From contig CAWHDH010000021.1 of assembly GCA_963828075.1 (NCBI GenBank), forward strand, positions 1,736,001-1,800,000: a DNA stretch of 64,000 nt, given 5' to 3'. Positions 15,379 through 22,801 of the stretch are shown piece by piece. Each line of letters opens with the position of its first letter. Position 1 is the first letter of the stretch. Below the pieces are notes generated by a model, which did not search any database, had not been told where the DNA came from, and saw only the letters and a list, made by a program, of their open reading frames with translations. Source of the DNA: JACCYI01 sp963828075. Lineage in GTDB: Bacteria; Actinomycetota; Thermoleophilia; Solirubrobacterales; Solirubrobacteraceae. Position numbers and translations under genes: made by a program.

Positions 15379-16553
15379 CGGATCGCCACCGCTTCGTAGG
15401 CCCCGGTGTCGGCGGTCTGAGCGTCCATCGCCCCGTCGCCGGCCGCGCGGCGGGCCAGGACGGCGACGGCGACCGCGCCGAGGCAGAGGGCCGAGAGCGC
15501 CCAGGGCAGAGAGATCTGGTCGGCGGCGAAGCCGATGATCGGCGGGCCCGCCAGGAAGCCGAGCGAGCCCATCGTGCTCACCGCGGCGATGCCCGGGCCG
15601 GCGGGCGTGTCGGGCACGCGGCCCGCCGCGCTGAACATCAGCGGGACGCCGTTGGCGACGCCGAGGCCGATGACGAACAGCCCGACCAGCGCGACGACGG
15701 GCTCGCCGACGAGCAGAACGGCGGCGAGCGGGACGCCGGTGAGCAGAGCGCCCCAGCGCAGCAGGGCGACCGGCCCGATCCGCTTGTTCACGGCGTCGCC
15801 GACCAGCCGGCCCGCGGTCATGCCCGCCGAGAAGAACGCGAAGGCGAGCGCGGCGACGCCCGCCTGGGCACCGAGGTCCGTGCGCAGGTAGAGCGCCGCC
15901 CAGTCCGCCATCGCGCCCTCGGTGACCATGACGATCAGGCAGAGGACGGCGATGAGCAGCACGCCCCGCGACGGGAGCGCGAACGCCGGCGCATCGTCCC
16001 CTTCGGCGCGGCTTCCGTGACCGAGCGCGCGGAGGCAGGGAATCGACAGCGCGAGGAGCAGGGCGGCGGTCAGCGCGACGGTGACCCGTGGGTCCAGCCC
16101 CGCGGACGTCGCCAGCGCGCCGAGTCCCGCGCCGATCACGCCTCCCAGCGACCAGCCCGCGTGCAACGAGGACATGATCGGTCGCTTTAGACGCCGCTCC
16201 ACCGTCACGCCGTGGCTGTTCATCCCGACGTCCATCGACGCGGTCGTCGCGCCCAGCAGGAAGAACCCGGCCGCGGTCAGCACCGGATGTGGGGCCAGCA
16301 GGGGCAGGCTGAGCATGAGGCACATGGCGACGGTCGCGATCCGCGTGACCCGCTCGCTGCCGTGGCGCGCGATCGCCTGGCCCGCGATCGGCAGGGCCAT
16401 GACGACGCCGGCCGACATCCCGATGATCACGAATCCGACCGCCGTCTTGGTCAGGTCGAAGCGGTCCTGGATGAACGGGATCTGCGCCACCCAGGAGCCG
16501 ACGGCGGCGCCGTTGATCAGGAACGCGACGGTGGTGGAAGCCCGCGGGCTCAT
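15375..16553 (-). CDS. MFS transporter, YbjJ-like
   Basis: The 392-residue protein has about 12 hydrophobic segments. The MNSHGVTVERRLKRPIMSS segment followed by LHAGWSLGG is characteristic of the YbjJ/fucose-permease-like MFS branch. The ATG at 16553 overlaps the deoR stop as ATGA, and its own stop overlaps the HAD start the same way. In E. coli, ybjJ also neighbours a HAD phosphatase gene, which supports a shared but still unassigned sugar-related role. Direction of transport is unknown. Confidence 0.88.
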   Translation of the reverse strand: MSPRASTTVAFLINGAAVGSWVAQIPFIQDRFDLTKTAVGFVIIGMSAGVVMALPIAGQAIARHGSERVTRIATVAMCLMLSLPLLAPHPVLTAAGFFLLGATTASMDVGMNSHGVTVERRLKRPIMSSLHAGWSLGGVIGAGLGALATSAGLDPRVTVALTAALLLALSIPCLRALGHGSRAEGDDAPAFALPSRGVLLIAVLCLIVMVTEGAMADWAALYLRTDLGAQAGVAALAFAFFSAGMTAGRLVGDAVNKRIGPVALLRWGALLTGVPLAAVLLVGEPVVALVGLFVIGLGVANGVPLMFSAAGRVPDTPAGPGIAAVSTMGSLGFLAGPPIIGFAADQISLPWALSALCLGAVAVAVLARRAAGDGAMDAQTADTGAYEAVAIR

Positions 16554-17329
16554 GCGCGCATCACCGAGACGCCGGCCGCGCGGTAGGGATCGAGCAGCTC
16601 GTCGGGGGCGTCGGACTCGGCGATCAGCTGGGAGAGGTCGGCCACCGGCGCGACGAGGTACGGGCCCGCGGCGCGCAGCTTGTCGGTCGTCGCGAGCGCG
16701 ATGACGTCGGCGCTGGCGGCCACCATCGCGCGCTTGACGTAGGCCTCCTCGAGCTCGTTGGTGGAGATGCCGACGTCGGGGTGCAGGGCGCAGAGGCCGA
16801 GCAGGCACGCGTCCGCGCGGACCGAGCGGATGAACTCGATCGCGGCCGCGCCGACGGTGACCTGGGCGACCTTGTCCAGCCGGCCGCCGATCATCACCAC
16901 CTCGGCGCAGGGGTGCCCGGCGAGCGCCGCGGCGATCGGCGGGGAGTTGGTGAGCACCGTGCAGTCGCGCTCGGGTGGCAGGCGGCGCGCCACCTCGAGG
17001 TTCGAGGTCGAGCCGTCGAGGATCACCACCTGGGCGCCGGCGAGGGCCTCCAGCGCGGCGACCGCGAGCTCGGCCTTCGCGGCGGCGGCGGTCTCGCGGC
17101 GGCGCTCGAACGGGCCGGTCGAGGGGGCCGGGGGGAGCGCCCCGCCGTGGACGCGCTGGACGAGCCCCTGGGCGGCCAGCTCGCGCAGGTCACGGCGGAT
17201 CGTGTCCTCGGAGACCGCGAGCTCGCCGGCGAGCTGCGCGGCGACGACCTTCCCGTCCGCCGCCAGGCGGCCGAGGATCAGCTGCCGGCGCTCGGCGCTG
17301 AGGAAACTTGGAGCTGCACGGTCTTGCAC
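16550..17329 (-). CDS. DeoR/GlpR-family transcriptional repressor
   Basis: The 259-residue regulator has an N-terminal DeoR helix-turn-helix (ERRQLILGRL, then SEDTIRRDLRELAAQGLVQR and VHGGAL) and a C-terminal ISOCOT-fold sensor with DGSTSNLEVARRL, MIGGRLDK and GISTNELEEAYVKRAMV. Such proteins usually sense phosphorylated sugars and repress their own operon. The in-frame start is the GTG at 17329; a nearby ATG is out of frame. Four TGCAYG repeats spaced exactly 10 bp span the start and upstream region and are the obvious candidate operator. The operon continues into MFS and HAD genes. Confidence 0.9.
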   Translation of the reverse strand: MQDRAAPSFLSAERRQLILGRLAADGKVVAAQLAGELAVSEDTIRRDLRELAAQGLVQRVHGGALPPAPSTGPFERRRETAAAAKAELAVAALEALAGAQVVILDGSTSNLEVARRLPPERDCTVLTNSPPIAAALAGHPCAEVVMIGGRLDKVAQVTVGAAAIEFIRSVRADACLLGLCALHPDVGISTNELEEAYVKRAMVAASADVIALATTDKLRAAGPYLVAPVADLSQLIAESDAPDELLDPYRAAGVSVMRA

Positions 17330-17350
17330 GGTTCTGCATGATAGTGCACG
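17315..17350. repeat. Four TGCAYG repeats at 10-bp period (candidate DeoR operator)
   Basis: TGCACG occurs at 17315, 17325 and 17345 and TGCATG at 17335: four hexamers each one helical turn apart, so all face the same side of the DNA. Adjacent GT and T positions are partly conserved. The array spans the deoR start codon and lies in the 66-bp gap to the divergent secreted-hydrolase gene, so it could control both. Confidence 0.7.
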
Positions 17351-17395
17351 CGGTTCCCGGTGGCGGACCCGGACACCGGTTGGCAACATGACGTG

Positions 17396-18886
17396 ATGCG
17401 CTCCGCCCGCTCCCTGACCGTCGCGATGCTCGCCGCCGCGTTGCTCCTGCCCGTCGCGCCGGCCGCCGCCGCAACGCCCAGCGCCCCATGCACCGGCGAC
17501 CCGTCGAAAGTCGAGCCGTTCGAGATCACCGTCGGCGGCCAGCCGGCGACGGGGATCTACACGTTGCCGCGCGAGCAGCCGCGGGGGCTCGTCGTCTTCG
17601 GCCACGGCTACTCGTACACCGTCGACGCCTGGCGCGCGCACGCGATCAACGCGGCGACGCGGGCCGGTCTCGTCGCCGTCGCGATGAACTACCGCGGCCT
17701 GACGTCGTTGCCCAAGGACCAGACCGGCTTCGAGCGGGCGCGCGGCTGGCCGGTCAAGACCGGCAGCGAGGACCTCGTCGCCGCCGGCCAGTTCCTCGAC
17801 CGGGTCTGCGGCGGGTTCGCCCGGCGCCTGCTGCTCGGCATCTCGATGGGCGGCAACTCGACCGGCATGGCAGCCGCGCTGGCCGCCAAGACGACCGACG
17901 GCAAGCCGCTGTTCGACTACTGGGTCGGCGTCGAGGGCGTCTACAACCTGGCCGAGCTCTACCAGACGGCGCGCGCCGTCGCCCCTACGAACCCGTTCGC
18001 CGCCCAGGCGGTCGAGGACATCGAGAGGGAGACGGGCGGCACCTTCGAGCAGCAGCCCGCCGCCTACGCCGAGCGCACGGTCGTCAACCGGGCGGCGGAG
18101 ATCGCCAAGTCGGGCCTGAAGGGCGTCGCCCTCGTCCACGGCGTCGACGACGGCCAGGCCAGCTTCGACCAGGCCCAGCAGATGACCCGCGCGCTCCGCG
18201 CCGAGGGCCTCGCGACCGACCTGTACACCGTCCGGCGCAAGGCGCCGGGTGACACGCCGGACACCACGCTCACGAGCCCCGAGAACGCCGGGCACGCGCC
18301 CGAGTGGTCGACGCACCACATCGTGCTCGACACCGGGTTCGACCGCATCACGGCGCTCGCGCGCCGCGACGAGCCGCCGCCGTGCGACCGCGACTTCGAG
18401 GTCGACGGCCAGACCGATCCGCGGATCTCGCCCGACCCGTCCAAGCCGGCGAGCAACTGCCCCGCGAAGCCGAGCTTCGCCGGGACGACGCTGAGTGGCG
18501 GTGGCGGTGGTGGCGGCGGCGGCGGCGGGTCGTGCGTCGATCGCACGCCGCCGACGGTCACCGTGCGCGCCCGCCACACGCGCCGGACGCTGACCGTGTT
18601 CGGAACGGCGCGCGACCGCGGCTGCCGCGCCGGCATGCGGCGGGTCCGGGTCGCGGTCGGCCGGCGCGTCGGCGGCGGCCGCTGCCGGTTCGTCACGCGC
18701 GCGAGGTCCGGGCGCCTGAGCCGGCCGCGCTCCTGCACCCGCGGCCGGATCTACCTGCGCCCGCGCCGGATCGGCCGCTTCCGGCTCGTCGTCCGCGGCC
18801 CGCGTCGCGGCCGCTACCTGATCACCGTGGCCGGCACCGATCGCGCCGGCAACCGCGCGCGGCTCACGCTGCACCGCACGCTCTGA
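17396..18886 (+). CDS. Secreted alpha/beta hydrolase with C-terminal Ig-like domain
   Basis: The ATG at 17396 begins a clear signal peptide (Leu/Ala core, ending APAAAA) and a 496-residue precursor. Residues 30-330 form an alpha/beta hydrolase with LVVFGHGYSYTVDAW, nucleophile Ser in LLGISMGGN, and a possible His near EWSTHH. An 11-Gly linker follows, then a basic C-terminal domain beginning CVDRTPPTVTV and ending TDRAGNRARLTLHRTL, the layout of bacterial Ig-like repeats in secreted proteins. Similar C-termini occur on another secreted protein here (53149). It is divergent from the DeoR operon and may share its phased operator. Substrate is unknown. Confidence 0.83.
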   Translation: MRSARSLTVAMLAAALLLPVAPAAAATPSAPCTGDPSKVEPFEITVGGQPATGIYTLPREQPRGLVVFGHGYSYTVDAWRAHAINAATRAGLVAVAMNYRGLTSLPKDQTGFERARGWPVKTGSEDLVAAGQFLDRVCGGFARRLLLGISMGGNSTGMAAALAAKTTDGKPLFDYWVGVEGVYNLAELYQTARAVAPTNPFAAQAVEDIERETGGTFEQQPAAYAERTVVNRAAEIAKSGLKGVALVHGVDDGQASFDQAQQMTRALRAEGLATDLYTVRRKAPGDTPDTTLTSPENAGHAPEWSTHHIVLDTGFDRITALARRDEPPPCDRDFEVDGQTDPRISPDPSKPASNCPAKPSFAGTTLSGGGGGGGGGGGSCVDRTPPTVTVRARHTRRTLTVFGTARDRGCRAGMRRVRVAVGRRVGGGRCRFVTRARSGRLSRPRSCTRGRIYLRPRRIGRFRLVVRGPRRGRYLITVAGTDRAGNRARLTLHRTL

Positions 18887-18930
18887 GCGGGCGCTGGCGC
18901 GTCGAGGATACGGTGCCGACCATCGCGTCC

Positions 18931-19323
18931 ATGGACGAACCAACGCGTCGTCGCGCCGGCGGTCCGACGCCCGGAATCACGCTCCTTCGGCGGGTCGCTG
19001 CTGTCCTGGCCGGCGCCTACGTCGCGTCGTGGATCCCAGCGCTCGCCATCAAGTTCCTTGACCTGGGACCGACCGTCGGCTGGCCCCTGCTCGTGGCCGG
19101 AGCTGTGCTCGGCGGCTACGGCGGGTACCGCGAAGGGCTCAGGCTCGTACCGCTCGACTCCCAGGAGCATGGCGACGCCGTGATCGGCTGGAGCCTGGTG
19201 CTCGCGGCCATCGGCGTGATCGTGTCGTTCCTGCTGCCAGCGCCGTGGCACTTCGCTGCTGCGGTCGCCTGGGTGCTGCTGGTCGTGTTCGTCGGGCGGA
19301 CTCTGATGGCGTCCGGCCCATGA
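18931..19323 (+). CDS. Small membrane protein, 130 aa
   Basis: The ATG at 18931 gives MDEPTRRRAGG followed by four hydrophobic stretches: VAAVLAGAYVASWIPALAI, WPLLVAGAVLGGYGG, WSLVLAAIGVIVSFLLP and FAAAVAWVLLVVFVG. No catalytic motif is seen. A GTG six codons upstream is an alternative start. It is the last gene before a 1.1-kb gene-free island. Confidence 0.65.
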   Translation: MDEPTRRRAGGPTPGITLLRRVAAVLAGAYVASWIPALAIKFLDLGPTVGWPLLVAGAVLGGYGGYREGLRLVPLDSQEHGDAVIGWSLVLAAIGVIVSFLLPAPWHFAAAVAWVLLVVFVGRTLMASGP

Positions 19324-19428
19324 TGGAAGGGGCAGTTCCGCTCACGTGATACGGGCGGCACAGCCGCGAGACGCCTGAACCTGAGGGCGGCGCGATTGCC
19401 TCACGCCGGCGCCCAAGTACGACGAGGG

Positions 19429-20075
19429 ACAATCACCCACTCGGTCGGCCGAGTGCCGCTCGGGGGTGGTTCACCCCGTCATGGAAGGCGAAGCACCCCC
19501 CGAGCGCGCGGCGGGAAGGGCTCGGGGTGATTGACCCCAAGCGGCGCCGAATCCATCGCTGCCGCGCCCCGACCACGGCGAGCAGGTGCCCCCCTGGCGC
19601 TGGGCGGGAGACCGACCACCAAGACCCCGCGGTGAAGCCGGCGGAGTCCTCCGGCGGCAGGCAGTGGCCCCCGCAGCGAGAACGGCCTCGTGACGTAGTC
19701 CACTGCGCGATCCCGCCCGTGTCCGTGCTCGGATCGCGGTGCACCATGTCGCACGCCGTCAACCACCCCCTTGGCCGCCGCGGGGCCACCACGGGGGTGG
19801 TTGGGGGTGTCATAGACCGTGAACCACCCCCGTGTCGGGCACCGCGATGACTCGGGGGTGGTTGACGTCCTTCACGGGCGCGGCGACCCGCCGCTCCCCC
19901 GCCGTTGCCTCGATGACGCCGTCCCGCGCTGACGAGCGCCGCCGCTTCCGCGTGCTTCCGATGACCCCGCGCCTGCCTCCTTGCGGGGTCCGTGCGGCCC
20001 CGAACTGCGGTCATCGGGAAGGGTGAACCACCCCCATGCTTCGCCATAACAGACACGGGTGATTTGACCCCCTCG
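19429..20075. repeat. Array of ~9 copies of a GGGGGTGRTTSACCCC motif, both orientations
   Basis: Plus-strand copies: 19461-19477 (CGGGGGTGGTTCACCCC), 19521-19538 (CTCGGGGTGATTGACCCC), 19790-19806, 19851-19866 (CTCGGGGGTGGTTGAC) and 20054-20072 (with one extra T). Minus-strand copies: 19429-19443 (weaker), 19758-19774, 19819-19837 and 20021-20038. Many are themselves near-palindromic. The copies at 19790-19802 and 19822-19834 form a perfect 13-bp inverted repeat around a 19-nt loop. Spacing is irregular (about 20 to 220 bp), so this is not a CRISPR. Confidence 0.75.
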
Positions 20076-20341
20076 GCACCGACGCCGCCGCGGGATGCTG
20101 CGCTCGCGCCGGACGATCGGCGCAAACGCCACGATTACATGGTTGCGCCGCCCACCCGGTCACTGCCGCCGCCCTCCGGCCCGGACCGGTACTCGATGAT
20201 GCCGTTCCGGTCCACTTACCAGGCGCTCCGCACGTGTGACGGCCACCGTTCCCGATCGAGCGACCGGACAGGGGCACCCCCGCCTCCGCCTGAACGCGCC
20301 GCCGGCCCGAACGCGCCCTGCGTCGCTGCGACATCGACCGA

Positions 20342-20405
20342 GGCTCGCCCGGCTGGAGCTCGCTCGCGAGGTCGGCTCGCCCGGCTGGAACTCGCTCGCG
20401 AGGTC
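20342..20405. repeat. 32-bp tandem repeat, two copies
   Basis: Two adjacent 32-bp units (20342-20373 and 20374-20405) differ at one base. Each contains the self-complementary stretch CTCGCGAG. A degraded third start (GGGTCGCTCGG) follows at once. It lies 28 bp upstream of the zinc-ribbon gene. Confidence 0.8.
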
Positions 20406-20432
20406 GGGTCGCTCGGCACCTAGACTCAGCGG

Positions 20433-20726
20433 GTGGCGTTCCAGCGCGGCATCGACGGCTCCGAGCCGGTCCGCCCGAACCCGGTCGGCGATCTGGGCGG
20501 TACCCAGCACGAGCGGCGCGTCGAGCACGCGGGGCGACTGGCCACCGGCACGCTCGCATGCCCGGCGTGCGACGCACCGGTCGCCCCCGGCCCGGCAGCG
20601 CTCTCACCCGCGGACCGCCTCGGCTGCCCCTACTGCGGCCACGCGGCCCCGGTGCGCGACTTCCTCTCGCTCGCCGCGCCCGCGCGCCCGGCGCGCGTCG
20701 CCGTGCGGGTGATCGCCCCGGACTAG
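20433..20726 (+). CDS. Zinc-ribbon protein, 97 aa
   Basis: A GTG start at 20433 gives a 97-residue protein with two CxxC knuckles, LACPACDAPV (residues 42-51) and GCPYCGHAAPVRDF (64-77), spaced as in zinc ribbons. The C-terminus, PARVAVRVIAPD, is beta-like. It overlaps the convergent GGDEF-EAL gene by 4 bp. The function is not known; the ribbon could bind nucleic acid or protein. Confidence 0.72.
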   Translation: MAFQRGIDGSEPVRPNPVGDLGGTQHERRVEHAGRLATGTLACPACDAPVAPGPAALSPADRLGCPYCGHAAPVRDFLSLAAPARPARVAVRVIAPD

Positions 20727-22801
20727 GCCTTCTCGGCGACCGCGATGCGACGCGATCCGTACGACGACTTCTCGAGCCAGGGCACGATGTCGTCGCCCGG
20801 GAGCGGGCGGCTGAAGTGGTTGCCCTGGGCCGCGTCGCACCCGTACTGGAGGAGGAGGTTCATCGTCGCCTCGTCCTCGACCCCCTCGGCGGCGACGTTC
20901 AACCCGAGGTTGCGGGCGAGCTCGATGATCGACCGGACGATCGCGGCATCGTCCTCGGCCGTGGACATGGTGGTCACGAACGAGCGGTCGACCTTGATCT
21001 CCACGACCGGGAGGCGCTGGAGATCGACGAGGGACGAGTGGCCGGTTCCGAAGTTGTCGATCGACAGCCGCTCGTCCATGCTCTTGAGCCGCGGCATCAG
21101 ACCGGGCACGGCCGGGTCGATCAGCGCGCTCTCGGTCAGCTCGAAGATCAGCCTGTCGCGGGGGATGGCCCACCGGCTCATGAGCCGCTCGATCGTCTCC
21201 GCGAGCGTCGTCCCCTCACCGAGGCAGCGAGCTCCGAGGTTCACCGCCATGGTCAGGTCGTAGCCCTCGTCGCGCCAGTTCCCGAGCTGGCGGATCGCCT
21301 CCTTGAGGACCCAGTCGGTCATCGGGATCGTCATCTCGCCGCGCTCGACCTCAGGCACGAAGTCCTCCGGCATGACCAGGCGACCGGACGGGTGGTTCCA
21401 GCGGATCAGCGCCTCGACGCCGACCGTCTCGAGCGTGGCGAGGTCGACCTTCGGCTGGTAGTGCAGGACGAGTTGGTCGCGCTCGATGCAGTTGCGGAGA
21501 TCGCCGAGCAGCGCGAGGCGGCGGGCCGGGATCTCCTCCTGGCCGGAGGAGAACAGCGCGTACCCGGCGCCCGAGCGCTTCGCCTCGTACATCGCCAGGT
21601 CGGCACGCCGCAGCAGATCGTCGATGTGGTCGCCGTGGGTCGGGGCGAGCGTGATGCCGATGCTCGCTCTCACGTCGAGCATGCGGCCGCTGACGAGGAA
21701 CGGCGCCTCGAGCGCCTGCTGGATCTCCCAGACGACCGTCGCCGCTCCCGCGAGGTCGATGTCCCCGCCCGCCAGGACGCCGAACTCGTCGCCGCCGAGT
21801 CGCGCGACCGTGTCTCCGTCGCGCAGGCAACCGACCAGCCGTTCGGTGACGAGCTTGAGCAGCGCATCGCCGTGCTGGTGCCCGAGGGTGTCGTTGACCT
21901 CCTTGAACCCGTCGAGATCCATGATCAGCAGCGCCAGCGACTCACCCGTCCGCATCGCTGTCTGGAGGGCGTGGGTGACGCGGTCGGCGAAGAGCACGCG
22001 GTTGGGCAGACCGGTGAGGGCGTCGTGCAGCGCCTGGTGTTCGAGCGCCTCTGTGTAGGTCTGGCGCTCGGAGATGTCGCGCAGGCACCCGATGTGGATC
22101 GTCCCGGCGCCGACCTCGACGTCGCTCATGTCGACCTCCATGGGGAACGTCGAGCCGTCCATGCGCCGGCCGACGGCCTTCGGACCGACCATCAGCGCGA
22201 ACGGCTGGCCGATCGCCTCCTGCTCGCGATAGCCGAAGAGATCGGACGCGGCGCGGTTGAACGACTCGATGACGCCCGCATCGCTGACCGTGACGATCCC
22301 GTCCGCGACGTTGTCGAGCACTGCCCGGATGCGTGCCTCGCTGTCGCGGAACTGGCCCGCGGACCGTTCCAGCGCGCGGGACTTGAGGAAGAGCTCGACG
22401 AAGATCGACACCTTCGCCCGCAGCACCTCGGAGGCGAACGGCGCGTGGATGAAGTCGAAGGCGCCGCCCTCGTACGCGACCGGGATCTCGAGCTCGTCCG
22501 GCGCGCGCGCGGTGACGAAGACGATCGGGGTGTGCTCCTCGCGCATTCTGATGAGACTCGCCGTCTCGTAGCCATCCATGTCCGGCATCTGGATGTCCAT
22601 CAGGATCACGGCGAACGAGCGCGTCATCACCGCACGCAGGGCGGCTTCCCCGGACTCGGCTTCGACGATCGGCTGGCCGAGCGCCTCCAGGACCGAGATG
22701 ACGGAGAGGCGCTGGTCGGCCTGGTCGTCGACGACGAGGATCGGTGCCTCGGGGGTCCTCGTCGTCGTCGAGGACCCCTCCCCGATCAGGCCGGGATTCA
22801 T
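20723..22801 (-). CDS. REC-PAS-GGDEF-EAL signalling protein
   Basis: The 692-residue protein has a receiver domain (residues 20-135; acidic pocket VVDDQ, phospho-Asp in LMDIQMP), a PAS domain (150-260), GGDEF (275-430, with intact ARLGGDEFGVL and preceding LDGFKEVNDTLGHQHGD) and EAL (445-690). EAL itself is present (VGVEALIRW) and so is FELTES, but the metal motif DDFGTG reads DNFGTG and the loop after it is altered (PEVERGEMT in place of PLAEETG). The receiver lacks the conserved Lys (FDFIHAPF where KPF is usual). So diguanylate cyclase activity is likely, phosphodiesterase activity doubtful. Its ATG overlaps the hybrid-kinase stop (ATGA). Confidence 0.9.
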   Translation of the reverse strand: MNPGLIGEGSSTTTRTPEAPILVVDDQADQRLSVISVLEALGQPIVEAESGEAALRAVMTRSFAVILMDIQMPDMDGYETASLIRMREEHTPIVFVTARAPDELEIPVAYEGGAFDFIHAPFASEVLRAKVSIFVELFLKSRALERSAGQFRDSEARIRAVLDNVADGIVTVSDAGVIESFNRAASDLFGYREQEAIGQPFALMVGPKAVGRRMDGSTFPMEVDMSDVEVGAGTIHIGCLRDISERQTYTEALEHQALHDALTGLPNRVLFADRVTHALQTAMRTGESLALLIMDLDGFKEVNDTLGHQHGDALLKLVTERLVGCLRDGDTVARLGGDEFGVLAGGDIDLAGAATVVWEIQQALEAPFLVSGRMLDVRASIGITLAPTHGDHIDDLLRRADLAMYEAKRSGAGYALFSSGQEEIPARRLALLGDLRNCIERDQLVLHYQPKVDLATLETVGVEALIRWNHPSGRLVMPEDFVPEVERGEMTIPMTDWVLKEAIRQLGNWRDEGYDLTMAVNLGARCLGEGTTLAETIERLMSRWAIPRDRLIFELTESALIDPAVPGLMPRLKSMDERLSIDNFGTGHSSLVDLQRLPVVEIKVDRSFVTTMSTAEDDAAIVRSIIELARNLGLNVAAEGVEDEATMNLLLQYGCDAAQGNHFSRPLPGDDIVPWLEKSSYGSRRIAVAEKA

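Larger units (their letters stand above)
19324..20432. other. Gene-free 1.1-kb island with repeats
   Basis: No open frame here has the residue make-up of a protein; the frames on both strands are Arg/Gly/Pro-rich readings of GC-rich DNA and their apparent repeats come from DNA repeats. The island holds a family of short GGGGTGRTT motifs (19429-20075) and a 32-bp tandem repeat (20342-20405). About 150 bp between motif clusters (19545-19755 and 19870-20020) show nothing recognisable. Confidence 0.7.

Noticed and set aside
18495..18535. Poly-Gly codon run as a phase-variable repeat
   Set aside because: The codons are mixed GGT/GGC/GGG and encode a glycine linker, so slippage is less likely and the frame is unbroken on both sides.
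19429..20075. CRISPR array
   Set aside because: Repeats are short, in both orientations and irregularly spaced, and no cas gene is present.
19433..20125. 230-codon open frame on the minus strand in the motif island
   Set aside because: Its composition is Arg/Gly/Ser/Pro noise and its apparent repeats come from the DNA motif; no ribosome site or domain.
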